Assembly: GCA_902556205.1 (NCBI GenBank)
Contig: CACDVH010000004.1
Location: 1-64,000, forward strand
Length of the DNA: 64,000 bases
Reading direction: 5' to 3'
Origin: an uncultured Gammaproteobacteria bacterium
Lineage (GTDB): Bacteria; Pseudomonadota; Gammaproteobacteria; PS1; Pseudothioglobaceae
Part shown: positions 52,200 to 62,301 of the stretch, one piece after another
Position numbering within the stretch: the stretch's first letter is position 1
Layout of the letters: each line of letters begins with the position of its first letter
Notes under the pieces: generated by a model
The model's database searches: none
Told to the model about the DNA's origin: nothing
Seen by the model: the letters and a program-made list of their open reading frames with translations, nothing else
Position numbers and translations under genes: made by a program

Positions 52200-53688
52200 T
52201 TTCTAACCCCATAATTTCTGGACTGCACATTAAGGCAACAAACTTTCTACGTCCTCCCGTGACGCTACCCACTAGTTCATGTGTGACCTTGTTGGCACCA
52301 ATTCTGTCCATTATATTATCGACTCCTTGAGTAGGAAATCCACCGTTATAGAGAGCAGTTGCAAATCTAATACGACGTTCAAACATTTCTCCAGAGAGCC
52401 ATTCAGCTTTATCACTGGAGTAGCCGTTAGGCTGACCAGGAAGCCAAAAGCCTTGACCAAGCTCCTCAAAAATTTTTCTTGTTCTCATGATATTATCATT
52501 GTAATCGTCATTTTGCTCCTCTTCCCACCCTAAGAAGCCATTTGCTCCGCTTAGTCTAACAACTTGGAATAGCCAATTCATTGGCCACTGAAATTTTGCA
52601 TCCTTTGAGGCAATAGCTCGCTCAATGACTGCAGTATGAATTTGATCTAAGTTTCCATTACTCTCACGCCATATTATGGATATATGATCTAAATCTGCTT
52701 GACTTGGATTATCACTCACAAAATGTTGGACTAACTTGAATGTAATATGATTGATAGTGTGCTCATGATCTGCAAGAAAATCTGTCAACTGCCTAAGCGC
52801 ACCCTTGCCAGGTCCAAAAGTTTTACCCATAACGGTTTTGTTACCAGGCTCAGCATAATTTGTCTTAAAGTAATCCCAAGAGTTTAGTGTTCCACCTATT
52901 TCCTTAATTTTTCTATTTCTCTCAGATAGAGAGATCAAACGATCACCACTAATTCTGCCTGGCTCTGCACCCCAGCCTGCCAGAATTTTCGCAGCACCGT
53001 TAATATCAGCTTCAGTATAGTTTGCGGAAGGTGATACGGTATGAAGCTCAAGAAGCTCTCTTCCTAAATTATCATTAAGACCCGCTTGCCTCCCATTACG
53101 TTTAGCCCATATCGCTTCGTTTGAGTTTGGCCCAGCACTATAAGTATTATCTAAATAAATCAGCATGGATGGATGGGTCGTGACTTTATACAACATATTT
53201 GAAAAATCACTATTGATGTTAGCAAGAATAGCCTCATCAATCGCATGACCAATATGGTTACCATTATCAAAGATATTGGCAGTTCTGAAATGGTTCGCCC
53301 AAAATGAACTAAAACGAAGCCTCAACTGATCCTCACCATAAACATTTCTATGAGCAAATTTCAGTGCATCCAAATCCTCCATAAGGTTTTCCTGTCTATT
53401 TCTACTTTTATCCGCTTCGGTTTGAAAGCCGGGCATATTCCTGCGAAACTTTTCTTTATTTTCTTTAAAAGCCCAAAACATTTCATCGCGCTTCTGGAGG
53501 CTGGGTTGAAGTGACTTTGGCCACTCTAAAACTTGAGGTTTTTTATAAGAACTAGCGCTTTTAATTCCGAGGGCTGGCGATTTAGAGCGAAGTTGTTGGG
53601 TTGCCCATTGTTTTATATCAGTTGGAATAGGCGAATTAGGTAAAAACATCAAGCCTATTTTTTGCGCAATTCTAAAACTTTCATTCAT
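52192..53688 (-). CDS. DUF1800 protein
   Basis: 498 aa, DUF1800 family. Conserved blocks: RLRFSSFWANHF, LGRELLELHTVSPSANYTEADINGAAKILAGW (the family signature), and KLVQHFVSDNPS. No clear signal peptide is visible, so it may be exported with its Tat-carrying DUF1501 partner or stay inside the cell. Function is unknown; the pair always raises the idea of a secreted complex or cofactor-modified enzyme. First gene of the minus-strand DUF1800-DUF1501 unit. Confidence 0.87.
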   Translation of the reverse strand: MNESFRIAQKIGLMFLPNSPIPTDIKQWATQQLRSKSPALGIKSASSYKKPQVLEWPKSLQPSLQKRDEMFWAFKENKEKFRRNMPGFQTEADKSRNRQENLMEDLDALKFAHRNVYGEDQLRLRFSSFWANHFRTANIFDNGNHIGHAIDEAILANINSDFSNMLYKVTTHPSMLIYLDNTYSAGPNSNEAIWAKRNGRQAGLNDNLGRELLELHTVSPSANYTEADINGAAKILAGWGAEPGRISGDRLISLSERNRKIKEIGGTLNSWDYFKTNYAEPGNKTVMGKTFGPGKGALRQLTDFLADHEHTINHITFKLVQHFVSDNPSQADLDHISIIWRESNGNLDQIHTAVIERAIASKDAKFQWPMNWLFQVVRLSGANGFLGWEEEQNDDYNDNIMRTRKIFEELGQGFWLPGQPNGYSSDKAEWLSGEMFERRIRFATALYNGGFPTQGVDNIMDRIGANKVTHELVGSVTGGRRKFVALMCSPEIMGLENA

Positions 53689-53730
53689 AAAAAAAGTATA
53701 TCAATACGAACTATATTAGTCAAACAAAAA

Positions 53731-54903
53731 TTATGAAAATTTACCCAATAAAACTTCATTACCAGCTGTTGGCTTTACTGGCATATTAAGAGCAAGCAAT
53801 AGAGACAAAATAGCCATTCCGGCCCCTGCTAAGAAAACTAATGAGGGAGAATAGAGCCAAATGAGGCCAAAAACGACTGGAATAAATATCGCTGCGATAT
53901 GATTAATAGAAAATGACACACCTGCACTAGAAGCAATATCAGCTGGATCTGCTATTTTTTGAAAATACGTTTTGAGTGCAATCGCAATAGAGAAAAAGAG
54001 GTGGTCAGCAATATACAGAAAAACTGCAAATGCGCTGCTCTCCACTACCGCATAACCAATAAAGATTAGAGCAAGGCCAACATACTCAAAAATGAGAGAA
54101 CGGCGTTCACCAAACCTTTGAATCAGTCTTCCAATTTTAGGGGCTAAAGTGACATTTATAGCTGCGTTTGCAAGCAGTAATAAAGATATTTCGCCAACAC
54201 TAAATTCGAATTTTTCAACCATTAGAAATGCAGCAAAAACAACAAATATTTGTCTTCTTGCGCCGCCCATAAACTGCAAGGCGTAATATAGCCAATAGCG
54301 TTTTCTTAAAACAACTTTTTTGGTTTGAGTAACTTCTTGTGGAAAGTAAGAGAAGTATTGCCAACAGAATAATGCAGCTAGAACTGAAAAGCCACCACCA
54401 ACAAAATAAATCCACAAGTATTCTATATCGAATATTTCAAACATAATCCAGACCAGGCTAAATGCCGCTATTGAGGCAGCAGAGCGAGTAGCAATGACTC
54501 TACCCAAAAACTCAGCCGTTTTGTCTTTATCAATCCACTGTAAAGTTAATGAACTTGAGATTGTCTCGTAATAATGAAATCCAGTTGACATGATTATGGT
54601 TGCCAAATAAAAGGTTAAATTCGTCTCAACGAGGCCTGTAATTAAAACACCAAATCCCATCAGGCCAAAAGAGATATAGGCTAGTTTTTGTTCTCTAATA
54701 AAGGCTAAAACAAAGATCACAGTAAAGGCTAAAAAGCCAGGAACCTCTCTTAAACTCTGAAGTATGCCAATCTCTGCACCAGTAAAATTTACTTTTTCGA
54801 TTGCAAAGTTGTTTAAGAGGTTAAGCCAAACTGCCCAGCTCAATCCTGCACCAACAGTCATGATAAGAATAAGAAGTTCAGGAGATTTGCGCGATATTTT
54901 CAT
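53731..54903 (-). CDS. Major facilitator superfamily transporter
   Basis: About 390 aa from ATG 54903; the ORF track extends to a TTG at 54936. Twelve hydrophobic helices with a central loop near residue 190 (FPQEVTQTKKVVLRKRYW). Intracellular loop motifs such as LGRVIATRSA and RLIQRFGERRS are MFS-like. Substrate unknown. It lies 42 bp upstream of the DUF1800 gene on the same strand, so co-transcription with the DUF1800/DUF1501 pair is possible. Divergent from thrS. Confidence 0.83.
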   Translation of the reverse strand: MKISRKSPELLILIMTVGAGLSWAVWLNLLNNFAIEKVNFTGAEIGILQSLREVPGFLAFTVIFVLAFIREQKLAYISFGLMGFGVLITGLVETNLTFYLATIIMSTGFHYYETISSSLTLQWIDKDKTAEFLGRVIATRSAASIAAFSLVWIMFEIFDIEYLWIYFVGGGFSVLAALFCWQYFSYFPQEVTQTKKVVLRKRYWLYYALQFMGGARRQIFVVFAAFLMVEKFEFSVGEISLLLLANAAINVTLAPKIGRLIQRFGERRSLIFEYVGLALIFIGYAVVESSAFAVFLYIADHLFFSIAIALKTYFQKIADPADIASSAGVSFSINHIAAIFIPVVFGLIWLYSPSLVFLAGAGMAILSLLLALNMPVKPTAGNEVLLGKFS

Positions 54904-55018
54904 ATCGATGTAATATACTTTAATGTCCCACTCCAAAAGTAATTTAAAGACTTAATTTGAGTAATGGATAACAATCTATCAAGGTAAAATTGGATTTTTT
55001 TGTTTTTTTCTATGATTT

Positions 55019-56911
55019 ATGCCTAATGTAACACTGCCTGACGGCACAGTTAAATCTTACGAACAGTCTCTAACTGTTGCAGAGGTTGCCTCATCAATTG
55101 GTTCAGGTCTTGCAAAGGCAGCAATCGCAGGCGAGGTGGATGGCCAGCTCGTTGACACTTCATTCATGATAGAGGGTGACTCAGACGTTGCTATCATTAC
55201 CAATAAAGATGAAAAGGCACTCGAGGTGATTCGTCACTCTACTGCGCATCTCTTAGCTCAAGCAACTCAGCAAATTTATCCAAAAGCTCAGGTCACTATT
55301 GGACCAGTGATTGATAACGGTTTCTATTACGACTTTGCATACAAGGATGGCTTTTCAGAGCAAGATTTAGCCAAAATCGAAAAGAAGATGAACGCTATTG
55401 TCAAGCAAAACCTTCCGATTGAGAGGATGGAAATGTCGCGCGAAGAAGCCATTGAATTTTTCAAGTCTATGGGTGAGCACTATAAGGCAGAAATCATTGA
55501 ATCGATTCCAGCCAATGAAGTTCTATCTTTATATAAGCAAGGCGACTTCGTGGATCTTTGTAGAGGTCCACATGTCCCGTCAACGAGCAAACTCAAAGCC
55601 TTTAAACTAATGAAGTTAGCTGGCGCCTATTGGCGTGGTGACTCTAACAATGAGATGCTACAAAGAGTCTACGGCACGGCCTGGGAAAATAAAGAAGATT
55701 TAGCGGCACACCTTCACCGCCTCGAGGAGGCTGAGAAGAGAGACCACAGAAAGATTGGAAAACTTCAAAACCTATTTCATACTCAGGAAGAGGCGCCTGG
55801 TATGGTCTTCTGGCATCCTAAGGGGTGGACGCTTTATCAAATCATTATGCAGTATATAAGTCAGGTCTTTAAAGACAACGGTTACCAAGAGGTTCACACG
55901 CCTGAGGTGATGGATCGAACGCTTTGGGAGAAGTCAGGTCACTGGGACAAGTTTGGTGACGCTATGTTTACGACGCACTCTGAGAACAGAGATTACGCGG
56001 TTAAACCGATGAACTGCCCTGGCCACGTGCAGATTTTTAATCAGGGTCTAAAGTCTTACCGTGATCTTCCATTAAGGCTTGCTGAATTTGGCTCTTGCCA
56101 CCGTAATGAGCCATCTGGTACGCTTCATGGCATCATGCGCGTTCGTAACTTTGTTCAGGACGATGCACACATTTTTTGCACGGTTGATCAAATACAGAGC
56201 GAAGTCTCATCCTTCATCGATTTAACGTTCAAGGTCTACAAGCACTTTGGTTTTGAAAATATTGACATTAAACTCTCGACTCGACCTGAAAAAAGAGTTG
56301 GCTCCGATGAGGTTTGGGATCAGGCTGAGGCAGCACTTGCAACAGCGCTTGATGCTAAAGGGATAGACTGGGAGCTCCAAGAGGGTGAGGGAGCCTTTTA
56401 TGGACCCAAAGTTGAATTTGTATTGAAGGATTGTCTTGACCGAGAATGGCAGTGCGGAACGATTCAGGCTGATTTCTCGATGCCGGATCGACTTGATGCA
56501 CACTACATCGCTGAAGATGGCTCCAAACAGATACCAGTCATGCTTCACCGAGTGATAGTTGGCTCTATCGAGCGCTTTACAGGAATTTTGATTGAGCACT
56601 ATGAAGGAGCATTCCCTTCGTGGCTCGCGCCAATTCAAGCAGTCATCGTCAATATTTCTCAAAAACAAGAGGAATATACAAAAAATGTTGAGATAAATCT
56701 AAAAAATCAGGGCCTTAGGGTCATTTCGGACTTGCGGAATGAGAAGATAGGCTTTAAAATACGCGAGCACTCAATGCAACGCTACCCATACATTTTAGTG
56801 GTTGGCGATAGAGAGCAAGAAAACAACCAAGTATCTGTTCGTCGAAGGGGCGGAGAGGACTTGGGTTCAATGTCTCTAGAGGCGTTGACAGAATTAATAA
56901 ATCAGGAGTAA
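55019..56911 (+). CDS. thrS: Threonyl-tRNA synthetase
   Basis: 630 aa. Domain order: TGS (1-60), editing domain with [13 protein letters not shown] and YWRGDS, class II core with MNCPGHV (zinc Cys), [22 protein letters not shown] (motif 2) and [11 protein letters not shown] (motif 3), then the anticodon-binding domain. No Shine-Dalgarno precedes ATG 55019. A four-codon mini-ORF (ATG ATT TAT GCC TAA) starts 7 bp upstream and overlaps the thrS start. First gene of thrS-infC-rpmI-rplT. Confidence 0.98.
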   Translation: MPNVTLPDGTVKSYEQSLTVAEVASSIGSGLAKAAIAGEVDGQLVDTSFMIEGDSDVAIITNKDEKALEVIRHSTAHLLAQATQQIYPKAQVTIGPVIDNGFYYDFAYKDGFSEQDLAKIEKKMNAIVKQNLPIERMEMSREEAIEFFKSMGEHYKAEIIESIPANEVLSLYKQGDFVDLCRGPHVPSTSKLKAFKLMKLAGAYWRGDSNNEMLQRVYGTAWENKEDLAAHLHRLEEAEKRDHRKIGKLQNLFHTQEEAPGMVFWHPKGWTLYQIIMQYISQVFKDNGYQEVHTPEVMDRTLWEKSGHWDKFGDAMFTTHSENRDYAVKPMNCPGHVQIFNQGLKSYRDLPLRLAEFGSCHRNEPSGTLHGIMRVRNFVQDDAHIFCTVDQIQSEVSSFIDLTFKVYKHFGFENIDIKLSTRPEKRVGSDEVWDQAEAALATALDAKGIDWELQEGEGAFYGPKVEFVLKDCLDREWQCGTIQADFSMPDRLDAHYIAEDGSKQIPVMLHRVIVGSIERFTGILIEHYEGAFPSWLAPIQAVIVNISQKQEEYTKNVEINLKNQGLRVISDLRNEKIGFKIREHSMQRYPYILVVGDREQENNQVSVRRRGGEDLGSMSLEALTELINQE

Positions 56912-56913
56912 TT

Positions 56914-57513
56914 ATTAAAAGCCCAGCAAAGGTAAAGACTAGGATTAATCAAAATATTAGTGCACCCAAAGTCCGAGTGATAAATGACAGAGGTGACCAG
57001 TTAGGAATCCTAAGTAATGATGATGCTCTTGAATTAGCAGTAAACGCAGGTTTAGACTTAGTTGAAGTTTCGCCCAATGCAGATCCCCCGGTATGCCGTG
57101 TGATGGATTTTGGAAAGTTTCAGTATGAACTGAAGAAACAAAAGAGCGACGCTAAGAAGAAACAGAAAAAGACTCACGTCAAGATGATCAAGTATCGTCC
57201 TGGAACTGAGGAGGCGGATTACCAAATCAAGTTTAGAAACTTGGTTAAATTTATTGAGAACGGCGACAAGGTCAAAGTAGTCATTTGGTTTCGTGGTCGA
57301 GAGGTTCAGCATCGTGAGCTAGGTATGGAGATGCTGGATAGAATTGAAAGTGAAACAGAAGAATTTGCCACTGTTGAGCAGAAGGCAAAAATGGAGGGTC
57401 GCCAGCTTGGCATGATGCTAGCACCCAAGTCTAAGAAAAGTAAGGCGAAAGCCCGAAAAGTTGAACCCGAAGAGGGTCAAGGAGTAAATGATGCCGAAGT
57501 TAAAGACCAATAG
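56914..57513 (+). CDS. infC: Translation initiation factor IF-3 with AUU start codon
   Basis: The ORF track starts at an internal GTG (56977). The conserved N-terminus continues upstream, [32 protein letters not shown], back to ATT 56914. This ATT follows AGGAG by five bases, and the adjacent ATT at 56911 is too close. IF-3 is known to start at AUU in E. coli, where IF-3 itself rejects non-standard starts and so represses its own translation. The protein is 199 aa with [17 protein letters not shown] and [17 protein letters not shown]. It begins 2 bp after the thrS stop, so coupling is likely. Confidence 0.95.
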   Translation: MKSPAKVKTRINQNISAPKVRVINDRGDQLGILSNDDALELAVNAGLDLVEVSPNADPPVCRVMDFGKFQYELKKQKSDAKKKQKKTHVKMIKYRPGTEEADYQIKFRNLVKFIENGDKVKVVIWFRGREVQHRELGMEMLDRIESETEEFATVEQKAKMEGRQLGMMLAPKSKKSKAKARKVEPEEGQGVNDAEVKDQ

Positions 57514-57688
57514 AGGCGCTGCAAAGCGTTTCAAAAAGACTGCCAGTGGCGGTTACAAAAGTAAACACTCTCATCTGAGACATATTTTGACCAAAAAGAG
57601 CACTTCAAGAAAGCGCTCGCTACGTTCACCTGATTCGATTGAGAAGGTTGATGTACCAATGGTTAAAAGAATGTTACCTTACAGTTAA
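57491..57688 (+). CDS. rpmI: 50S ribosomal protein L35
   Basis: 65 aa: [20 protein letters not shown] at the N-terminus is the L35 signature, and the chain is very basic throughout. I start at the second ATG of ATGATG (57491), since L35 begins MPK and GGAG lies six bases upstream. The gene begins 23 bp inside the end of infC, so translation is coupled. Confidence 0.98.
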   Translation: MPKLKTNRGAAKRFKKTASGGYKSKHSHLRHILTKKSTSRKRSLRSPDSIEKVDVPMVKRMLPYS

Positions 57689-57700
57689 AGGAGTATTACT

Positions 57701-58060
57701 ATGGCAAGAGTTTCAAGAGGTGTGCAGGCGCATGCCAAACACAAAAAAGTTTTAAAGAAGGCCAAAGGTTACTATGGTGCTCGCTCTAAAGTTTATCGCG
57801 TTGCTAAGCAAGCGGTCATCAAGGCAGGACAGTACGCATACCGTGACCGTCGTCAACGTCGTCGTCAGTTCAGAAGATTGTGGATTGTTCGTATCAACGC
57901 TGAGGCAAGAAATAATGGTCTAAGCTACTCACAATTTATCAACGGTTTAAATAAGGCTGGTGTTGAGATTGATCGTAAAGTTCTCTCAGATATTGCCATC
58001 TTTGACAAAGACGCCTTTGCTAAAATTGCTGATCAAGCAAAAGCTGGATTAGCACAGTAG
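57701..58060 (+). CDS. rplT: 50S ribosomal protein L20
   Basis: 119 aa. [33 protein letters not shown] and the basic [22 protein letters not shown] are L20 signatures. In several bacteria L20 also represses its operon by binding the mRNA ahead of rpmI. AAAGGAG precedes the ATG. A hairpin stands between it and pheS. Confidence 0.98.
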   Translation: MARVSRGVQAHAKHKKVLKKAKGYYGARSKVYRVAKQAVIKAGQYAYRDRRQRRRQFRRLWIVRINAEARNNGLSYSQFINGLNKAGVEIDRKVLSDIAIFDKDAFAKIADQAKAGLAQ

Positions 58061-58071
58061 AAAAATCTTAC

Positions 58072-58103
58072 TAAAAGACTGTAACATAGGTTGCAGTCTT
58101 TTA
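58072..58103 (+). terminator. Hairpin between rplT and pheS (terminator or attenuator)
   Basis: TAAAAGACTG pairs perfectly over 10 bp with CAGTCTTTTA around a 12-nt loop. The T run is part of the stem, with AAATAATA after it, so termination is probably partial. In E. coli this gap holds the pheM leader and attenuator; here I see no leader peptide rich in Phe codons. Confidence 0.6.
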
Positions 58104-58104
58104 A

Positions 58105-59133
<1,029 letters not shown>

Positions 59134-59149
59134 TGCAAAGGTATTATTT

Positions 59150-61513
59150 ATGAATATTTCAACTAGATGGTTAAGGGAGTGGGTTAGTCCAGATGTGAAC
59201 GATATAGAGCTCTCAGAAAAACTAACCATGGCTGGCCTAGAGGTTGATCAAATAGCTCCTGTAGCTCCGCCGTTTGAGGGCTTAGTGGTTGGTCATGTTG
59301 TTGGCTGTGGTAAACATCCCAATGCAGATAAGCTTAGTCTTTGCGAGGTCGATATTGGAACAGGCGAAAACCTGCAAATCATTTGCGGCGCTCCAAATGT
59401 CAGGAAAGATTTAAAGGTCGCTGTAGCTACAGTTGGATCTGTCCTTCCCAATAAACTTAAAATTAAACGCGCCAAACTAAGAGGCGTTGAATCTAACGGA
59501 ATGCTCTGCTCGGAATCTGAAATGGGTATATCGGATAGCCATGAAGGAATCATAGAGCTCGATTCAAAATCTAAAATTGGTGACAATGTAAGGTCTGTTC
59601 TAGACCTGGATGATCAAATTATTGAGCTTGATATAACTCCAAATAGAGGAGACTGTTTCAGTGTCCTTGGCGTTGCGAGAGAGGTCTGCGTTAATTATGA
59701 CTTGTCATTGCCTGAGCTCAATTATAAAGCGGCTCAAAAAGGGAACAAGTCCTTTAAATCATCGGTTAGTAATCCTAAAGAGTGTCCAAAATATTTAACA
59801 CGTGTGATTGAGGGAGTTGACAACACTGCTTCAACGCCAGATTGGATGGCAAGAAAACTGCTTCGCGCTTCTCAGCAGCTTCATTCTGCCATCGTTGATA
59901 TTACTAATTATGTTCTTTTAGAGCTCGGTCAGCCGATGCATGCTTTTGATTTATCCAAGATTAATGGCAGTATTAATGTGAGGTCAGCAAATAAGAATGA
60001 GGATCTAGAGCTCCTCAATGGACAAAGCGTTACATTGTCAGAGGACACTCTTGTGATCGCTGATGAAAAATCTGCCATAGCCATCGCTGGAGTAATTGGC
60101 GGCATGGGAAGCTCAACTCTAGAGAGCTCCACTGAAATTTTACTAGAGGCTGCGTTCTTTGAGCCCGTTGCAATCTCTGGAGTTGCCAGGTCTTATGGTC
60201 TTCATACTGAGGCTTCACTACGCTTTGAGAGGGGAGTTGACTTCAATATGGCTGGCTATGCTATGGAGAGAGCCACAGAGCTTGTCCTTGAAATATGCGG
60301 CGGAACAGCATCAGAAATCAATGAGACCGTTGATTCAAAATCACTTCCTAAATTAGAGCCCATAAATACTTCAATTGAAAAAATATCAAAAGTTCTTGGC
60401 TTTGATCTCGACCCTTCATGGGTAGAGTCAAAATTCAAGTTTCTTGATTTTGATTTTAAAAAGAATAAGGATGACTCTTGGACCATTACTCCGCCAAGCT
60501 TTCGTTTTGATATTCGCATTCCAGCAGACATCATTGAGGAGCTGGCTAGGCTTTATGGTTATGACAAGATTCCAGTTCAAAGGCTCTCTATCGATGCCAA
60601 TATATCGAATGCAGCTCAGGCTAAGATTAGTTCTAATGAGCTCTCTAATGCCCTCGTCAATAGAGGATATCAAGAGGTCATCACTTATAGCTTTATCTCA
60701 AACGAGATGCACGATTTAGTGGACCCAGATTCTAAAAAAATCTTACTACAAAACCCAATCTCTGACGACATGGCGATTATGCGCTCAAGCCTGTGGCCAG
60801 GACTCATTGAATCAGCAAAATCTAATATCAGAAGAGGGCACCACAATCTGCGCTTCTTCGAGCTGGGTCTGTGCTTCTCTGGGATTGAGGTCGAAGGCCA
60901 GATTCAAAAAATTGCTGGCATTATCTCGGGCAACCGTCATAACTCACAATGGGCAGAGGGAGATCGAGAGGCTGACTTTTTCGATGCTAAGTCTGATGTC
61001 GAGGCGCTCTTAAATCTCAGTAAAAAAGATTTCAAATTTGAGGCGGCTGAGCATCCAGCTCTTCAGATGGGGCAAACAGCAAAAATATTGAAAGGAAACG
61101 ATCAAATTGGCTGGATAGGTGCTATGTCACCGAAACTCCAAAAGAAGTTATCGATGCCAAAAGCGTTCCTTTTTGAGCTTACTCAGTCTGAGATCGAGCA
61201 AGGTAAAACGCCAAGCTATGAGTCTTTTTCATCATTTCAGGCCTCACAAAGAGATATAGCGATTGTGGTCTCACAAGAGATTTCGAGTGATGAGTTGATT
61301 CACTCCATTGAGTCCTTAAAGCAAAATGATTTAATCGATGTAAACTTGTTTGATGTCTATGAAGGGGAGCATATCGAACAGGGAAGTAAAAGTGTGGCTT
61401 TAAATTTAACTTATCAATCGAAAGAAGTTACTCTAACTGATGAACAGTTGGCTGAAAAAGTTAGTAAAATAGTAGGTCATTTAGAATCAAAATTTTCGGC
61501 TAAATTAAGATAA
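59150..61513 (+). CDS. pheT: Phenylalanyl-tRNA synthetase beta subunit
   Basis: 787 aa, full length. N-terminal tRNA-binding EMAP-like domain (VGHVVGCGKHPNADKLSLCEVD, about residues 42-65), B3/4 editing domain (TPNRGDCFSVLGVAREV; GVIGGMGSST), B5 domain, catalytic-like core, and the C-terminal FDX-ACB anticodon domain (SFSSFQASQRDIAIVVSQEIS). The gene is followed 4 bp later by ihfA, as in other gammaproteobacteria. Confidence 0.98.
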   Translation: MNISTRWLREWVSPDVNDIELSEKLTMAGLEVDQIAPVAPPFEGLVVGHVVGCGKHPNADKLSLCEVDIGTGENLQIICGAPNVRKDLKVAVATVGSVLPNKLKIKRAKLRGVESNGMLCSESEMGISDSHEGIIELDSKSKIGDNVRSVLDLDDQIIELDITPNRGDCFSVLGVAREVCVNYDLSLPELNYKAAQKGNKSFKSSVSNPKECPKYLTRVIEGVDNTASTPDWMARKLLRASQQLHSAIVDITNYVLLELGQPMHAFDLSKINGSINVRSANKNEDLELLNGQSVTLSEDTLVIADEKSAIAIAGVIGGMGSSTLESSTEILLEAAFFEPVAISGVARSYGLHTEASLRFERGVDFNMAGYAMERATELVLEICGGTASEINETVDSKSLPKLEPINTSIEKISKVLGFDLDPSWVESKFKFLDFDFKKNKDDSWTITPPSFRFDIRIPADIIEELARLYGYDKIPVQRLSIDANISNAAQAKISSNELSNALVNRGYQEVITYSFISNEMHDLVDPDSKKILLQNPISDDMAIMRSSLWPGLIESAKSNIRRGHHNLRFFELGLCFSGIEVEGQIQKIAGIISGNRHNSQWAEGDREADFFDAKSDVEALLNLSKKDFKFEAAEHPALQMGQTAKILKGNDQIGWIGAMSPKLQKKLSMPKAFLFELTQSEIEQGKTPSYESFSSFQASQRDIAIVVSQEISSDELIHSIESLKQNDLIDVNLFDVYEGEHIEQGSKSVALNLTYQSKEVTLTDEQLAEKVSKIVGHLESKFSAKLR

Positions 61514-61517
61514 TCAA

Positions 61518-61808
61518 ATGTCCCTTACAAAACAAGATATTGCAAACACCCTCGTTAAAAAAACAGATCTCACTCAAACTCAAGCATTAGCACTCACTAA
61601 TCAATTCTTTGATCAAATCATTGAGACTCTCAAGACGGGAGAGGAAATCAAATTATCAAGCTTTGGCAACTTTGTAGTCAGAGAAAAAACGCCAAGGCCT
61701 GGGAGAAATCCAAAGACCGGTGAAGAGGTCATGATTAGTGCAAGGAAAGTAGTGACCTTTAAGGCTGGCCCTAAGCTTAAATTAGCGACTCAAAAGGGTA
61801 AAAAATAA
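61518..61808 (+). CDS. ihfA: Integration host factor alpha subunit
   Basis: 96 aa. MSLTKQDIANTLVKKTDLTQTQAL at the N-terminus and the beta-arm NFVVREKTPRPGRNPKTGEEVMISAR, with the intercalating proline region. Position directly after pheT and the length distinguish it from HU. IHF bends DNA sharply at specific sites in recombination, replication and gene control. Its beta partner is not in the window. It is convergent with the next gene, 2 bp apart. Confidence 0.95.
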   Translation: MSLTKQDIANTLVKKTDLTQTQALALTNQFFDQIIETLKTGEEIKLSSFGNFVVREKTPRPGRNPKTGEEVMISARKVVTFKAGPKLKLATQKGKK

Positions 61809-61810
61809 AC

Positions 61811-62257
61811 CTAGTCGGTTATTGCCACCATAAAACCTTTCAAAATTGGAATCACAGATTGCATCACGAGTTGCTGATAATTCTCGTCCACTGTTTTACC
61901 ACTTGAGACTCTCTTTTTAAGTAATGGTCTGTAATCATCATCAATTGAAAATGAGGCAAATAGAAGCTCCATCGAGTCTTCAGACTCGCCTTCATTTTGG
62001 ACCATCTCAATATCATAGACTGCGCTAGGCTCTTCGGTCTGCTTATTGACAAACAGAATCGTTTCATTGAAGTGAAGAAAGAAGCGCTCGGCAGGACAAT
62101 TCGATGAATTTTTGGACTCAAGTTCACCCTCAGACATAGCGCTCGCAATCTGATCGTAATGCTGCTCAGTAAGTCTGACATAACGCGTATCCAGATAGTC
62201 GCCAAGTTCATTATCGCCTTCGTATTCTTTGATGTATTCGATGAGCTCTTTCAGCAT
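61811..62257 (-). CDS. Unrecognised acidic cytoplasmic protein
   Basis: 148 aa, not recognised. No signal peptide or membrane segment. Rich in Glu and Asp: KELIEYIKEYEGDNELGDYLDTRYVRL near the start and SEGELESKN in the middle, then CPAERFFLHFNETILFVNK and MELLFASFSIDDDYRPLLKKRV. It sits tail-to-tail with ihfA (2 bp) and 45 bp downstream of the AI-2E-type transporter start on the opposite side, both on the minus strand. Coding is supported by full-length openness and by the fit between flanking genes. Confidence 0.7.
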   Translation of the reverse strand: MLKELIEYIKEYEGDNELGDYLDTRYVRLTEQHYDQIASAMSEGELESKNSSNCPAERFFLHFNETILFVNKQTEEPSAVYDIEMVQNEGESEDSMELLFASFSIDDDYRPLLKKRVSSGKTVDENYQQLVMQSVIPILKGFMVAITD

Positions 62258-62301
62258 GAGGTTTAGGTTTTTAAGATTGAGGTGAAGATTTTAACAAAGA
62301 T

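Noticed and set aside
54904-54936. TTG start for the MFS transporter
   Set aside because: Adds a hydrophilic EWDIKVYYID extension without a ribosome binding site; ATG 54903 gives a standard MFS N-terminus.
56222-56668. 148-aa minus-strand ORF
   Set aside because: Antisense to the thrS catalytic core; no independent support.
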